Shown here: in pieces, positions 47,472 to 54,372 of the stretch | How positions within the stretch are numbered: position 1 is the stretch's first letter | How the letters are laid out: the number at the start of each line of letters is the position of its first letter | NCBI GenBank assembly: GCA_902779185.1 | Contig: CACZAM010000002.1 | Coordinates: forward strand, 62,001-126,000 | DNA: 64,000 bases | Reading direction: 5' to 3' | Origin: an uncultured Eubacteriales bacterium | Lineage (GTDB): Bacteria; Bacillota; Clostridia; Peptostreptococcales; Anaerovoracaceae | The notes under the pieces: model-generated | The model's database searches: none | What the model was told of the DNA's origin: nothing | What the model saw: the letters and a program-made list of their open reading frames with translations, nothing else | Made by a program: the position numbers and the translations under genes

Positions 47472-48191
47472 ATGGGTAGACACGGGACAATAGCAAACAG
47501 AAAATCTGCACAGGACTCGAAGCGTTCTGCAATGTTTACAAAGTATTCAAGACAGATCATAGTTGCGGCAAAATCAGGTGGAGATCCTGATTTCAATCCT
47601 TCGCTCAGAGTGGCGATCGATAAAGCCAAAGCGATCGGAATGCCAAATGACAACATCAACAGAGCGATCAAAAAGGGTACAGGGGAACTCGGAGGAGAGC
47701 AGTACGAAGAGCTCCAGTTTGAGGGATATGGCCCAAGCGGAGTTGCCATTATTGTTGAAGCTCTGACAGACAACAAAAACAGAACAGCTTCTTTCGTAAG
47801 ATCCGTATTTGATAAAAACGGCGGTAATCTCGGAACACCGGGATGCGTATCATACATGTTCAGCCGTCTTGGCGTTATTGTAGTCGATTCTGAAGATCTC
47901 GATGAAGATGAGGTCATGATGGTCGCGCTTGACGCAGGCGCTGAAGACATGCTGGTCAACGAGGACAACTTTGAGATCAGGACAGACCCGTCCGCTTTCA
48001 ACGACGTTCATCAGGCAATCAAGGAAGCAGGATATGAGATCTTTGAAGCTGAGATCGAGCAGATCCCTTCAATGGAAGCTACTGTTACCGATGAAAGCGC
48101 GATAAAGTCTCTTACAAAGCTCATCACGTCTCTCGAAGACAATGATGATGTTCAGAAGGTCTATTTCAACTGCGATCTCGACCTCGAATAA
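47472..48191 (+). CDS. yebC: YebC/PmpR-family protein (TACO1 family)
   Basis: The 239 residues match the family throughout: MGRHGTIANRKSAQDSKRSA at the start, GMPNDNINRAIKKGTGE, YEGYGPSGVA-type sequence (FEGYGPSGVAIIVE), and a C-terminal QKVYFNCDL ending. Members have been described both as DNA-binding regulators and, more recently, as ribosome-associated factors that help translate difficult (for example proline-rich) stretches. Sequence does not decide between these. A perfect AAGGAGG lies 9 nt upstream. The 6S RNA gene follows. Confidence 0.95.
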   Translation: MGRHGTIANRKSAQDSKRSAMFTKYSRQIIVAAKSGGDPDFNPSLRVAIDKAKAIGMPNDNINRAIKKGTGELGGEQYEELQFEGYGPSGVAIIVEALTDNKNRTASFVRSVFDKNGGNLGTPGCVSYMFSRLGVIVVDSEDLDEDEVMMVALDAGAEDMLVNEDNFEIRTDPSAFNDVHQAIKEAGYEIFEAEIEQIPSMEATVTDESAIKSLTKLITSLEDNDDVQKVYFNCDLDLE

Positions 48192-48216
48192 TACAATACA
48201 GCATCAGACCTTAATT

Positions 48217-48395
48217 CCTGGAATATGCGTTAAAGTCTTCATAATTGAACCTACACATACTTAAAGGGATTCCGATGCGGAAGCATTATGTAAAGCCTCC
48301 ATGGAGTGGACTACAGAAGCCAGGCTCAGGAAGTACCCACCTTATCAAAACTGATAGGGCGTCAATTAAAGGCTAAACGGTATTCCGGGTTTTTA
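48217..48395 (+). ncRNA. ssrS: 6S RNA
   Basis: Regulator that mimics an open promoter and sequesters sigma-A RNA polymerase. The closing stem pairs CCTGGAATA (48217-48225) with TATTCCGGG (48381-48389), with further pairing inside (CGTT/AACG), and a T-run follows directly (48390-48395), forming the terminator. Interior blocks fit the Firmicutes 6S pattern as I remember it: TTGAACCTACACAT, TTAAAGGGATTCC, GTGGACTACAGAAGCC and CAGGAAGTACCCACC. It occupies the non-coding 48192-48514. I saw no convincing promoter for it. A covariance search would settle the call. Confidence 0.78.
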
Positions 48396-48437
48396 TTTGC
48401 CTGCATTCAGGCGCGTGTAAGCATAAAGCCGAATTTT

Positions 48438-48467
48438 TTGAAAAAGTCTCTTCTTTTATGGTAATAT
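48438..48467 (+). promoter_or_regulatory. Promoter of the P1 peptidase gene
   Basis: TTGAAA (48438-48443) and TAATAT (48462-48467) are 18 nt apart and about 50 nt upstream of the ATG at 48515. AAAAGGA provides the ribosome site. Confidence 0.55.
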
Positions 48468-48514
48468 GTTATAGTTAACTAAATAAGCCGTAGCATAGAA
48501 CAAAAGGATAACAT

Positions 48515-50359
48515 ATGGCCATGAAAATGATCAGCGTTACCGATATAGAAGATTTTAAACTCGGTAATGCGGAAAACAGTGAAAAAGGCACAGGCTGCAC
48601 AGTCATCATCTGTGAAGAAGGCGCAGTCGGAGGCGTTGATGTAAGAGGCGGAGGTCCTGCTACAAGAGAGACGGATCTTCTAAGAAGCGAAAACACCGTA
48701 AATTCTGTTAATGCAGTAGTTTTGAGCGGCGGTTCCGCGTTCGGCCTTGAGGCTGCTTCAGGTGTCATGAGAGAGCTGGCTGAACGAAGGATAGGATTTG
48801 ATGTCGGGGACAACATAGTAGTACCGATCGTTTGCGGCGCATCTCTTTTTGACCTGCCTGTAGGTGATCCGAAAGTTTTTCCTGATGTTTACATGGGAGC
48901 TCAGGCCGTTCGCAATGCTTATAACAACTCTTTTGCCAGAGGAAATCACGGAGCCGGTACAGGTGCTACTGTAGGAAAGATTAAGGGTTACGACAGGGCC
49001 ATGAAGACCGGTCTCGGTGCCTTTGCCTGCGGTGACGGAGTGATCGAGGTCGGAGCAGTAGCAGCAGTCAACGCTGTAGGTGATATCTATAATGGCGCCG
49101 GCAAGATCATCGCCGGCTTAAGATCAGAAGACGGAAAGTCCATCTACGGCACAATAAAGACTCTTAAAAGCATGGTCCATGACAAAATCAGACTTACTGA
49201 TGACAACACTTCGTTTATCAACAGATCCGAAGTGGAAGAGGCTCTTGCAGCCGCAGCGAAGCAATATGAGGAAGAAGAAGCTGCAAGAATGACAGAAGAA
49301 TCTGAGCCTGAAGCTGTACCTGAGGAATCTGTACCGGAAATTCCGGAAGTATCAGCTGAACCGGAATTCCAGGAAGAGCCAGCTGAAGAAGTAGTCGAGG
49401 AACCGACAGAAGAGGTATTCGAAGAACCAGCTGAGGAATTCGTTGAGGAACCTGAAACAGAACAGACAGAAGAGTTTGCAGAAGAACTTGCAGAAGAGAT
49501 CATAGATGAGCCTGCTGCGGAATTCATCCCTGATACTCCTGAGGTAAATGCAGCTGAAGATAATTCCATGGAGTATGCCGAGATTTCGATTCCTGAAGTA
49601 TCAGCTGAACCGGAATTCCAGGAAGAGCCAGATGAAGAAGTAGTCGAGGAACCGACAGAAGAGGTATTCGAGGAACCTGCAGAGGAATTCGTTGAGGAAC
49701 CTGAAACAGAACAGACAGAAGAGTTTGCAGAAGAACTTGCAGAAGAGATCATAGATGAGCCTGCAGCGGAATTCATCCCTGATACTCCTGAGGTAAATGC
49801 AGCTGAAGACAATTCCATGGAGTATGCTGAGGTCTCGATTCCTGAGGCAGTAGCTGAACCGGAGTTCCATGAAGAACCGGCAGAGGAGATCATCGAGGAA
49901 CCTGCAGAAGAATTTGTTGAAGAAGAGTATACCGAAGAGCCAGCTGTGGAAGTAATCGAGGAGCCGGCAGAAGAATTGGTTGAAGAACCTGCAGCGGAGC
50001 AGGCAGAAGAAATCATCGAAGAGCCGGTTGAGGAGGAACCTGTCGTTCTTTCGCGGGAAGACATGGGATATGACATTGTTTTCAACACGACGATCTCGTG
50101 CCTCATTACCAATGCAGCTCTTACAAAGTCTCAGGCAAATAAGCTTGCTTCGATCCTCCATGACGCATATGCGAGAGCCATCAAGCCTGTTCACGGCACA
50201 ATGGACGGAGACACTGTATTTGTTCTGGCAACAGGGAAACAGCAGGTCAACTTTGACGCATTCGCAGCGCTTGCAACCGATGTAATGCAGTATGCGATAA
50301 TCGACGGTGCAATGTCGGCTGAAAGTGCGTATGGCATACCTGCAGCAAGAGATATGTAA
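48515..50359 (+). CDS. P1/DmpA-family self-processing peptidase with an acidic tandem-repeat insert
   Basis: The 614-residue product has the P1 (DmpA/BapA) aminopeptidase fold split in two. Residues 1 to about 245 hold the alpha part (GTGCTVIICEEGAVGGVDVRGG, SGGSAFGLEAASGV, GNHGAGTGATVGK). Residues about 515-614 hold the beta part, starting just before FNTTI and continuing ITNAALTKSQANKLASI and KPVHGTMDGDTVFVLATG. In this family the precursor cleaves itself to expose an N-terminal Ser/Thr; T525 or T526 is the inferred nucleophile. Homologues I know are about 320-340 residues. Here about 260 residues rich in Glu, Pro and Ala lie between the halves, built from 83-residue repeats. Role and substrate are unknown. 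Confidence 0.88.
   Translation: MAMKMISVTDIEDFKLGNAENSEKGTGCTVIICEEGAVGGVDVRGGGPATRETDLLRSENTVNSVNAVVLSGGSAFGLEAASGVMRELAERRIGFDVGDNIVVPIVCGASLFDLPVGDPKVFPDVYMGAQAVRNAYNNSFARGNHGAGTGATVGKIKGYDRAMKTGLGAFACGDGVIEVGAVAAVNAVGDIYNGAGKIIAGLRSEDGKSIYGTIKTLKSMVHDKIRLTDDNTSFINRSEVEEALAAAAKQYEEEEAARMTEESEPEAVPEESVPEIPEVSAEPEFQEEPAEEVVEEPTEEVFEEPAEEFVEEPETEQTEEFAEELAEEIIDEPAAEFIPDTPEVNAAEDNSMEYAEISIPEVSAEPEFQEEPDEEVVEEPTEEVFEEPAEEFVEEPETEQTEEFAEELAEEIIDEPAAEFIPDTPEVNAAEDNSMEYAEVSIPEAVAEPEFHEEPAEEIIEEPAEEFVEEEYTEEPAVEVIEEPAEELVEEPAAEQAEEIIEEPVEEEPVVLSREDMGYDIVFNTTISCLITNAALTKSQANKLASILHDAYARAIKPVHGTMDGDTVFVLATGKQQVNFDAFAALATDVMQYAIIDGAMSAESAYGIPAARDM
49346..50040 (+). repeat. 249-bp in-frame tandem repeats (two near-identical units plus a diverged third)
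   Basis: Units start at 49346, 49595 and 49844, exactly 249 bp (83 codons) apart. The first two units differ at 9 of 249 positions by my count; the third follows the same pattern at its start (EPEFHEEPAEE) but diverges and is shorter. Each unit encodes EPEFQEEP, EEPAEEFVEEP, FAEELAEEIIDEP and PEVNAAEDNSMEY segments. Both full units keep the frame, so unit gain or loss would not break the gene. Confidence 0.95.
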
Positions 50360-50374
50360 ACCGGAGAATAAAAC

Positions 50375-53041
50375 ATGAAGAAACTGATTCTCATTGACGG
50401 CAACAGTCTGCTCTTCAGAGCATACTTTGCGATGAGACCAATGGTAACTTCCAAAGGCATGCATACCCAGGGTGTGTTTGCCTTTGTTAATATGCTCGGA
50501 AAGATACTGAAGGACTATGAACCTTCACATATCGCCGTGGCATTTGACCTGAAGGGCGGCACATTCAGACATGATGTTTATAAGGACTACAAGGCCGGGA
50601 GACTGAAAACTCCGCCGGAACTCCTATCGCAGATACCGCTGCTTCACGACGTGCTTGACGCGATGAACATCGCTGTCCTTGAAGTTCCTCAGTACGAGGC
50701 TGATGACATCATTGGAACCGTAGCTGCCAGAGCCGAAAAGGATGGGCTCGACACACTTGTTATCTCCGGAGACAAGGACGAGCTGCAGCTTATTGGACCT
50801 CACGTGAATGTGCTTATCAATAAGCGAGGCATGAGCGATTTTGACCTCTACGATATCGATGCGATGCGTGAAAGATATAATCTTACGCCGGAGCAGTTCA
50901 TTGATCTGAAAGGTCTGATGGGAGACAGCTCAGATAATATACCGGGTGTTCCGGGAATAGGTGAGAAGAAGGGCATTGCTCTTCTCGAACAATATGGAAC
51001 ACTTGAGAATCTTATTGATCACGCAGATGAAATCAAGGGGAAGATGGGCGAGAAGCTGCGCGACAACATAGAGGTCGCCCGTATGTCTAAATGGCTTGCC
51101 ACTATTAATACAGAAGCTCCTGTGGAATTCGAGTGGAAAGATCTTGAACTTACCGATCCGGACATGGAGAAACTGATCGCCATATACACGGAGCTTGAAT
51201 TCAATTCGTTTATCAAAAAGCTGCAGGCAGGAATGAGCAGCAATGAAGAAATGCCTGGCATTTCCGCTGCGTCCGACTTTGACAATGAATTCGTTTCGCT
51301 GAAACGTACTGACCTTGAAGGCTTTTTCAAAGAGGTCAGGGCAGGAAGCGAAGTGTTTATTGAAGCGGCAGCTGACGCAAACCATACCGGAGAGCCTGAA
51401 ATAAGATCCATCTGCCTTTACAGTAAGGATAAGAAGCTTGCATGCGTAAAGGAACTCACTCCTATGGACTGTTCGATAACAGTTGATCAGATAGCTGAGA
51501 AGGAATACAGACTTACAGGATGCGGACTGAAACGCATACTTTATTCGATGCTTGCCATGTCTGACAAGGACATCAAACCTTATTATGATGTCATGATAGC
51601 CGAGTATCTTCTTGACGCGAACAGACAGAAGTACACGCTTGACAAGATGCTTCTGAGATATGCCGGATATGCCGCCAAGGAGTCGGAATCCGCGATCCTG
51701 GCAGATGATGTTTCGTACAACTCGCTTGATAAGGATCCGGAAGATTTGTTGAAGAGAGCTTTCTACGTATCAAAGGTCACACCTGAACAGAATAAGGCTC
51801 TCGAAGAAAACAGGCTGAAAAAACTGTTTGACGAGTGCGAGATGCCGCTTGCTCTGACACTTGCGCGCATGGAACTTGAAGGCATAAAGTGCGAGCCGGC
51901 AATTCTGAAAGATATAGGCACCGAGCTTGCGGAAAACATCGCTAAGCTCGAGAAGGAGATCTACGCTGAAGCGGGGACAACTTTCAATATCAACTCGCCA
52001 AAGCAGCTGGGAGTCGTGCTTTTCGATGACCTGAAAATACCTTACCCGAAGGGCGGAAAGAGCAAGAGTGGGTCGTATTCGACTGCGGCTGATGTTCTTG
52101 ATAAGCTCAGAGATGATCACAGGATAGTTGCTGATGTTCTCGAATACAGGAAGCTTGCAAAGCTAAAGAGCACTTATGTTGACGGCTTGCTTCCGCTTAT
52201 AGGACCGGGTAGCAGGGTAAGGCCTCATTTTATGCAGACTGTTGCTGCTACAGGAAGGCTAAGCTGTACAGAGCCGAATCTGCAGAACATACCTATACGT
52301 GATGATTATGGCAGACTGATCCGTAAAGCTTTTGTCGCGGAAAGTGGCATGCTGTTCACAGGTTCTGATTACTCTCAGATAGAGCTGAGGATCCTGGCGG
52401 CACTGAGCGGAGATGAATCGCTTATTGCGGATTTCAGAGCAGGAAAGGACATTCACAGGGCAACTGCTTCAAGAGTTTTTGACATACCGGAAAATGAGGT
52501 AACAGCACTCGACAGAACAAGGGCAAAGGCTGTCAATTTCGGTGTTGTATATGGCATGAGCGGCTTCGGTCTCGGAGAGAGTCTTAACATCACAAGGAGC
52601 GACGCCCAGCGGTATATAAACGAGTACTTTGCAAAGCACGCAGCGGTAAAGGAATATCTGGACAGACAGATAGAAAACGGAGAGGAAACACGCGAAGTCA
52701 GAACGCATTTCGGTAGGGTACGCAAACTGCCTGAATTCGCTTCCCGTAAATTTATGGAACGTGAGCTTGCAAAAAGACTTGCGATGAATACACCTATCCA
52801 GGGCACGGCTGCTGATATCATAAAGATCGCTATGAATTCAGTGTCGGCTGAACTGCGCAGGAAGGGACTTGAGTCAAAGCTCATACTCCAGATACATGAC
52901 GAACTTATAGTAGAAGGCCCTGAAAACGAAGCAGGCGAAGTAAGGGAAATCCTTGAAAAATGCATGATGGGCGCTGCTGATCTTGCAGTGGATCTGGTAT
53001 GCGATATACATACGGGCAAGACCTGGTATGATCTTAAGTAG
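50375..53041 (+). CDS. polA: DNA polymerase I
   Basis: Repair and Okazaki-fragment polymerase. The 888 residues have a 5'-nuclease domain (1 to about 290; IDGNSLLFRAYFA, EADDIIG, SGDKDELQL, DSSDNIPGVPGIG), a middle 3'-5' exonuclease-like domain (about 300-470), and the polymerase (about 480-888) with motif A DYSQIELR (D665), motif B RAKAVNFGVVYG and motif C IHDELIVE (D842). The exonuclease domain lacks the DTET metal-binding motif (VFIEAAADAN at the equivalent place), so proofreading is probably lost, as in Bacillus Pol I. It is 12 bp ahead of coaE. Confidence 0.96.
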   Translation: MKKLILIDGNSLLFRAYFAMRPMVTSKGMHTQGVFAFVNMLGKILKDYEPSHIAVAFDLKGGTFRHDVYKDYKAGRLKTPPELLSQIPLLHDVLDAMNIAVLEVPQYEADDIIGTVAARAEKDGLDTLVISGDKDELQLIGPHVNVLINKRGMSDFDLYDIDAMRERYNLTPEQFIDLKGLMGDSSDNIPGVPGIGEKKGIALLEQYGTLENLIDHADEIKGKMGEKLRDNIEVARMSKWLATINTEAPVEFEWKDLELTDPDMEKLIAIYTELEFNSFIKKLQAGMSSNEEMPGISAASDFDNEFVSLKRTDLEGFFKEVRAGSEVFIEAAADANHTGEPEIRSICLYSKDKKLACVKELTPMDCSITVDQIAEKEYRLTGCGLKRILYSMLAMSDKDIKPYYDVMIAEYLLDANRQKYTLDKMLLRYAGYAAKESESAILADDVSYNSLDKDPEDLLKRAFYVSKVTPEQNKALEENRLKKLFDECEMPLALTLARMELEGIKCEPAILKDIGTELAENIAKLEKEIYAEAGTTFNINSPKQLGVVLFDDLKIPYPKGGKSKSGSYSTAADVLDKLRDDHRIVADVLEYRKLAKLKSTYVDGLLPLIGPGSRVRPHFMQTVAATGRLSCTEPNLQNIPIRDDYGRLIRKAFVAESGMLFTGSDYSQIELRILAALSGDESLIADFRAGKDIHRATASRVFDIPENEVTALDRTRAKAVNFGVVYGMSGFGLGESLNITRSDAQRYINEYFAKHAAVKEYLDRQIENGEETREVRTHFGRVRKLPEFASRKFMERELAKRLAMNTPIQGTAADIIKIAMNSVSAELRRKGLESKLILQIHDELIVEGPENEAGEVREILEKCMMGAADLAVDLVCDIHTGKTWYDLK

Positions 53042-53053
53042 GAGAGAAAAGGT

Positions 53054-53647
53054 ATGATCAATATAGCAATTACCGGCGGTATAGGTTCCGGCAAAACAGA
53101 AGTCACGAATTACCTCATAAGTAAGGGGTATACTGTAGTTGATGCGGACAGGATGTCACGTGAAATGACTGCGGCAGGGGGCAAGGCCATGCCTTATATC
53201 CTCGAGCATTTCGGTCCGTCATTTGTTCTTGAAGACGGAAGCCTTGACCGTGCAGCTATGAGAGATCTGGTTTTCAGGGATCCTTCATGGAAGCAGGTCC
53301 TTGAGGAGGGGACAACGAAAGTGGTTCTTGAAGACATCGAGGCAATCAAGAAGGAAAGAGCAGCGAACAATGACAAAGCTCTGTTCTTTGATATTCCGCT
53401 TCTTTTTGAGACCGGAACTGAAGATGACTACGACGCGGTGTGGGTGGTCACAGCTGATTATGAAGTGCGTAAAAGCAGGATTATGGTAAGAGACGGGATC
53501 GATTCTTCGATTATTGATCTTATTATGGATTCACAGGAAGGAGAAGATAAAAAGGCTAAGCTTGCAGATAATGTGATATACAATAACGGCACGCTGGATG
53601 AGCTCAGGAAATCAGTCGACAGGACACTGAAATCCTATGGCCTGTAG
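53054..53647 (+). CDS. coaE: Dephospho-CoA kinase
   Basis: Last step of coenzyme A synthesis. The 197 residues have the P-loop GGIGSGKT (8-15), VVDADRMSRE with the conserved DAD, and the DIPLLFETG segment, all typical. AGGAGAG precedes the ATG. The polA-coaE order is common in Firmicutes. The tRNA-Leu genes follow after an 83-bp gap holding their promoter. Confidence 0.94.
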   Translation: MINIAITGGIGSGKTEVTNYLISKGYTVVDADRMSREMTAAGGKAMPYILEHFGPSFVLEDGSLDRAAMRDLVFRDPSWKQVLEEGTTKVVLEDIEAIKKERAANNDKALFFDIPLLFETGTEDDYDAVWVVTADYEVRKSRIMVRDGIDSSIIDLIMDSQEGEDKKAKLADNVIYNNGTLDELRKSVDRTLKSYGL

Positions 53648-53688
53648 AAAAATAAATAAATTTAATTCAAAAAACTTTTGTTTTAGCC

Positions 53689-53717
53689 TTGCAAAATGAT
53701 TTGAAGATGGTTATAAT
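53689..53717 (+). promoter_or_regulatory. Promoter of the tRNA-Leu genes
   Basis: TTGCAA (53689-53694) and a perfect TATAAT (53712-53717) are 17 nt apart, ending 13 nt before the first tRNA. This is a strong sigma-A-type promoter. Confidence 0.85.
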
Positions 53718-53730
53718 CCATAAGTGCCGT

Positions 53731-53815
53731 GTGGATGTGGCGGAATTGGTAGACGCGCATGGTTGAGGGCCATGTGGGTGAAACCGTGCTGGTTCGAGTC
53801 CAGTCATCCACACCA
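53731..53815 (+). tRNA. tRNA-Leu(GAG)
   Basis: The acceptor stem GTGGATG pairs with CATCCAC, then discriminator A and an encoded CCA. The D-arm contains GGCGGAATTGGTAGACGC, typical of leucine tRNAs. The anticodon stem CATGG/CCATG holds loop TTGAGGG with anticodon GAG. A long variable arm and the GGTTCGAGTCC T-arm complete an 85-nt class II tRNA. A T-run follows at 53816-53822. Confidence 0.96.
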
Positions 53816-53839
53816 TTTTTTTAGCCAAAATTGCCATGT

Positions 53840-53881
53840 GCCGGCGTGGCGGAATTGGCAGACGCGCGGGATTCAAAATTC
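53840..53881 (+). tRNA. tRNA-Leu(CAA), 5' half only
   Basis: GCCGGCG acceptor strand, leucine-type D-arm (TGGCGGAATTGGCAGACGC) and anticodon loop TTCAAAA (anticodon CAA) are all present. The sequence breaks off inside the 3' strand of the anticodon stem at about 53881 and continues as yajC coding sequence. There is no variable arm, T-arm or 3' acceptor strand, so it cannot be a working tRNA as given. Confidence 0.88.
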
Positions 53882-54205
53882 AGACCTCAGAAAAAGAAAG
53901 AAAAAGCTGACAAAGAGATGAGAGATTCACTCTGCGTAGGAGATGAGGTCATCACTATAGGAGGAATCATCGGCAAGGTAGAGAAGATCAACGAGAAATC
54001 AGTGATCATCTCGACATCTGCCGGAAAGAACAAGATCGAGTTCCTCAAGTCCGCTATCGCAAGCGTCAGCGCGAAAGATCCTAACGCTGCAGCAAAGACT
54101 GCCGCAAAGGAAGCTGCTAAGGAAGCAGATGAGGAGAAAGCACCTTCAAGGGACAAAAAGGTCACTCCTAAAAAGCTCAGCAGAAAATCAGATGACGCTG
54201 AATAA
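53882..54205 (+). pseudogene. yajC: YajC (Sec translocase accessory subunit), N-terminus and membrane anchor missing
   Basis: From 53882 the frame reads RPQKKKEKADKEMRDSL and VGDEVITIGGIIGKV, the cytoplasmic part of YajC beginning exactly at the conserved RPQKKK that normally follows its single membrane helix. The helix, start codon and ribosome site are absent. Upstream in frame is the half tRNA, read as MPCAGVAELADARDSKF from an ATG at 53831 that has no Shine-Dalgarno. An internal ATG at 53918 would give a soluble fragment only. The C-terminal tail is Lys/Ala-rich. secDF follows, the normal YajC neighbour. Either a real deletion or a misassembly. Confidence 0.88.
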
Positions 54206-54233
54206 AAAATGCAAAAAAAGAACTGAAATAAGT

Positions 54234-54264
54234 ACATCCGAAAGCGCTTCGGATGTGCTTTTTT
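54234..54264 (+). terminator. Terminator after yajC
   Basis: ACATCCGAA (54234-54242) pairs with TTCGGATGT (54248-54256) over a 5-nt loop, followed by GCTTTTTT. It separates yajC from secDF. Confidence 0.85.
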
Positions 54265-54372
54265 CATTGAAAAATAAAGACTAAACGAGTAGAATAGATT
54301 GAATGATTATTTAATGTCGTATTTTGCGCTTTTTTGGAAATATGACAAATAATTGAAAGGTATTTAGGAGAT

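Noticed and set aside
49346..50040. Direct repeats as a CRISPR array or mobile-element footprint
   Set aside because: The 249-bp units are contiguous, in frame and coding, without spacers, and have no transposase or terminal inverted repeats nearby.
49144..50464. Long minus-strand open frames rich in Ser/Gly or Phe/Cys/Arg opposite the P1 peptidase gene
   Set aside because: They are reverse-strand shadows of the Glu-codon-rich repeats (GAA/GAG read as TTC/CTC or shifted to TCT/TCC). They have no ribosome site or promoter and no family resemblance.
51270..51700. Degenerate 3'-5' exonuclease domain in Pol I as a novel defect
   Set aside because: Loss of these metal-binding acids is common in Firmicutes Pol I, including Bacillus, so it is noted in the gene entry only.
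53831..53881. N-terminal peptide MPCAGVAELADARDSKF as a real leader of YajC
   Set aside because: This is the well-known spurious translation of the 5' half of a leucine tRNA. There is no Shine-Dalgarno, and it lacks a membrane helix, so I treat it as non-coding.
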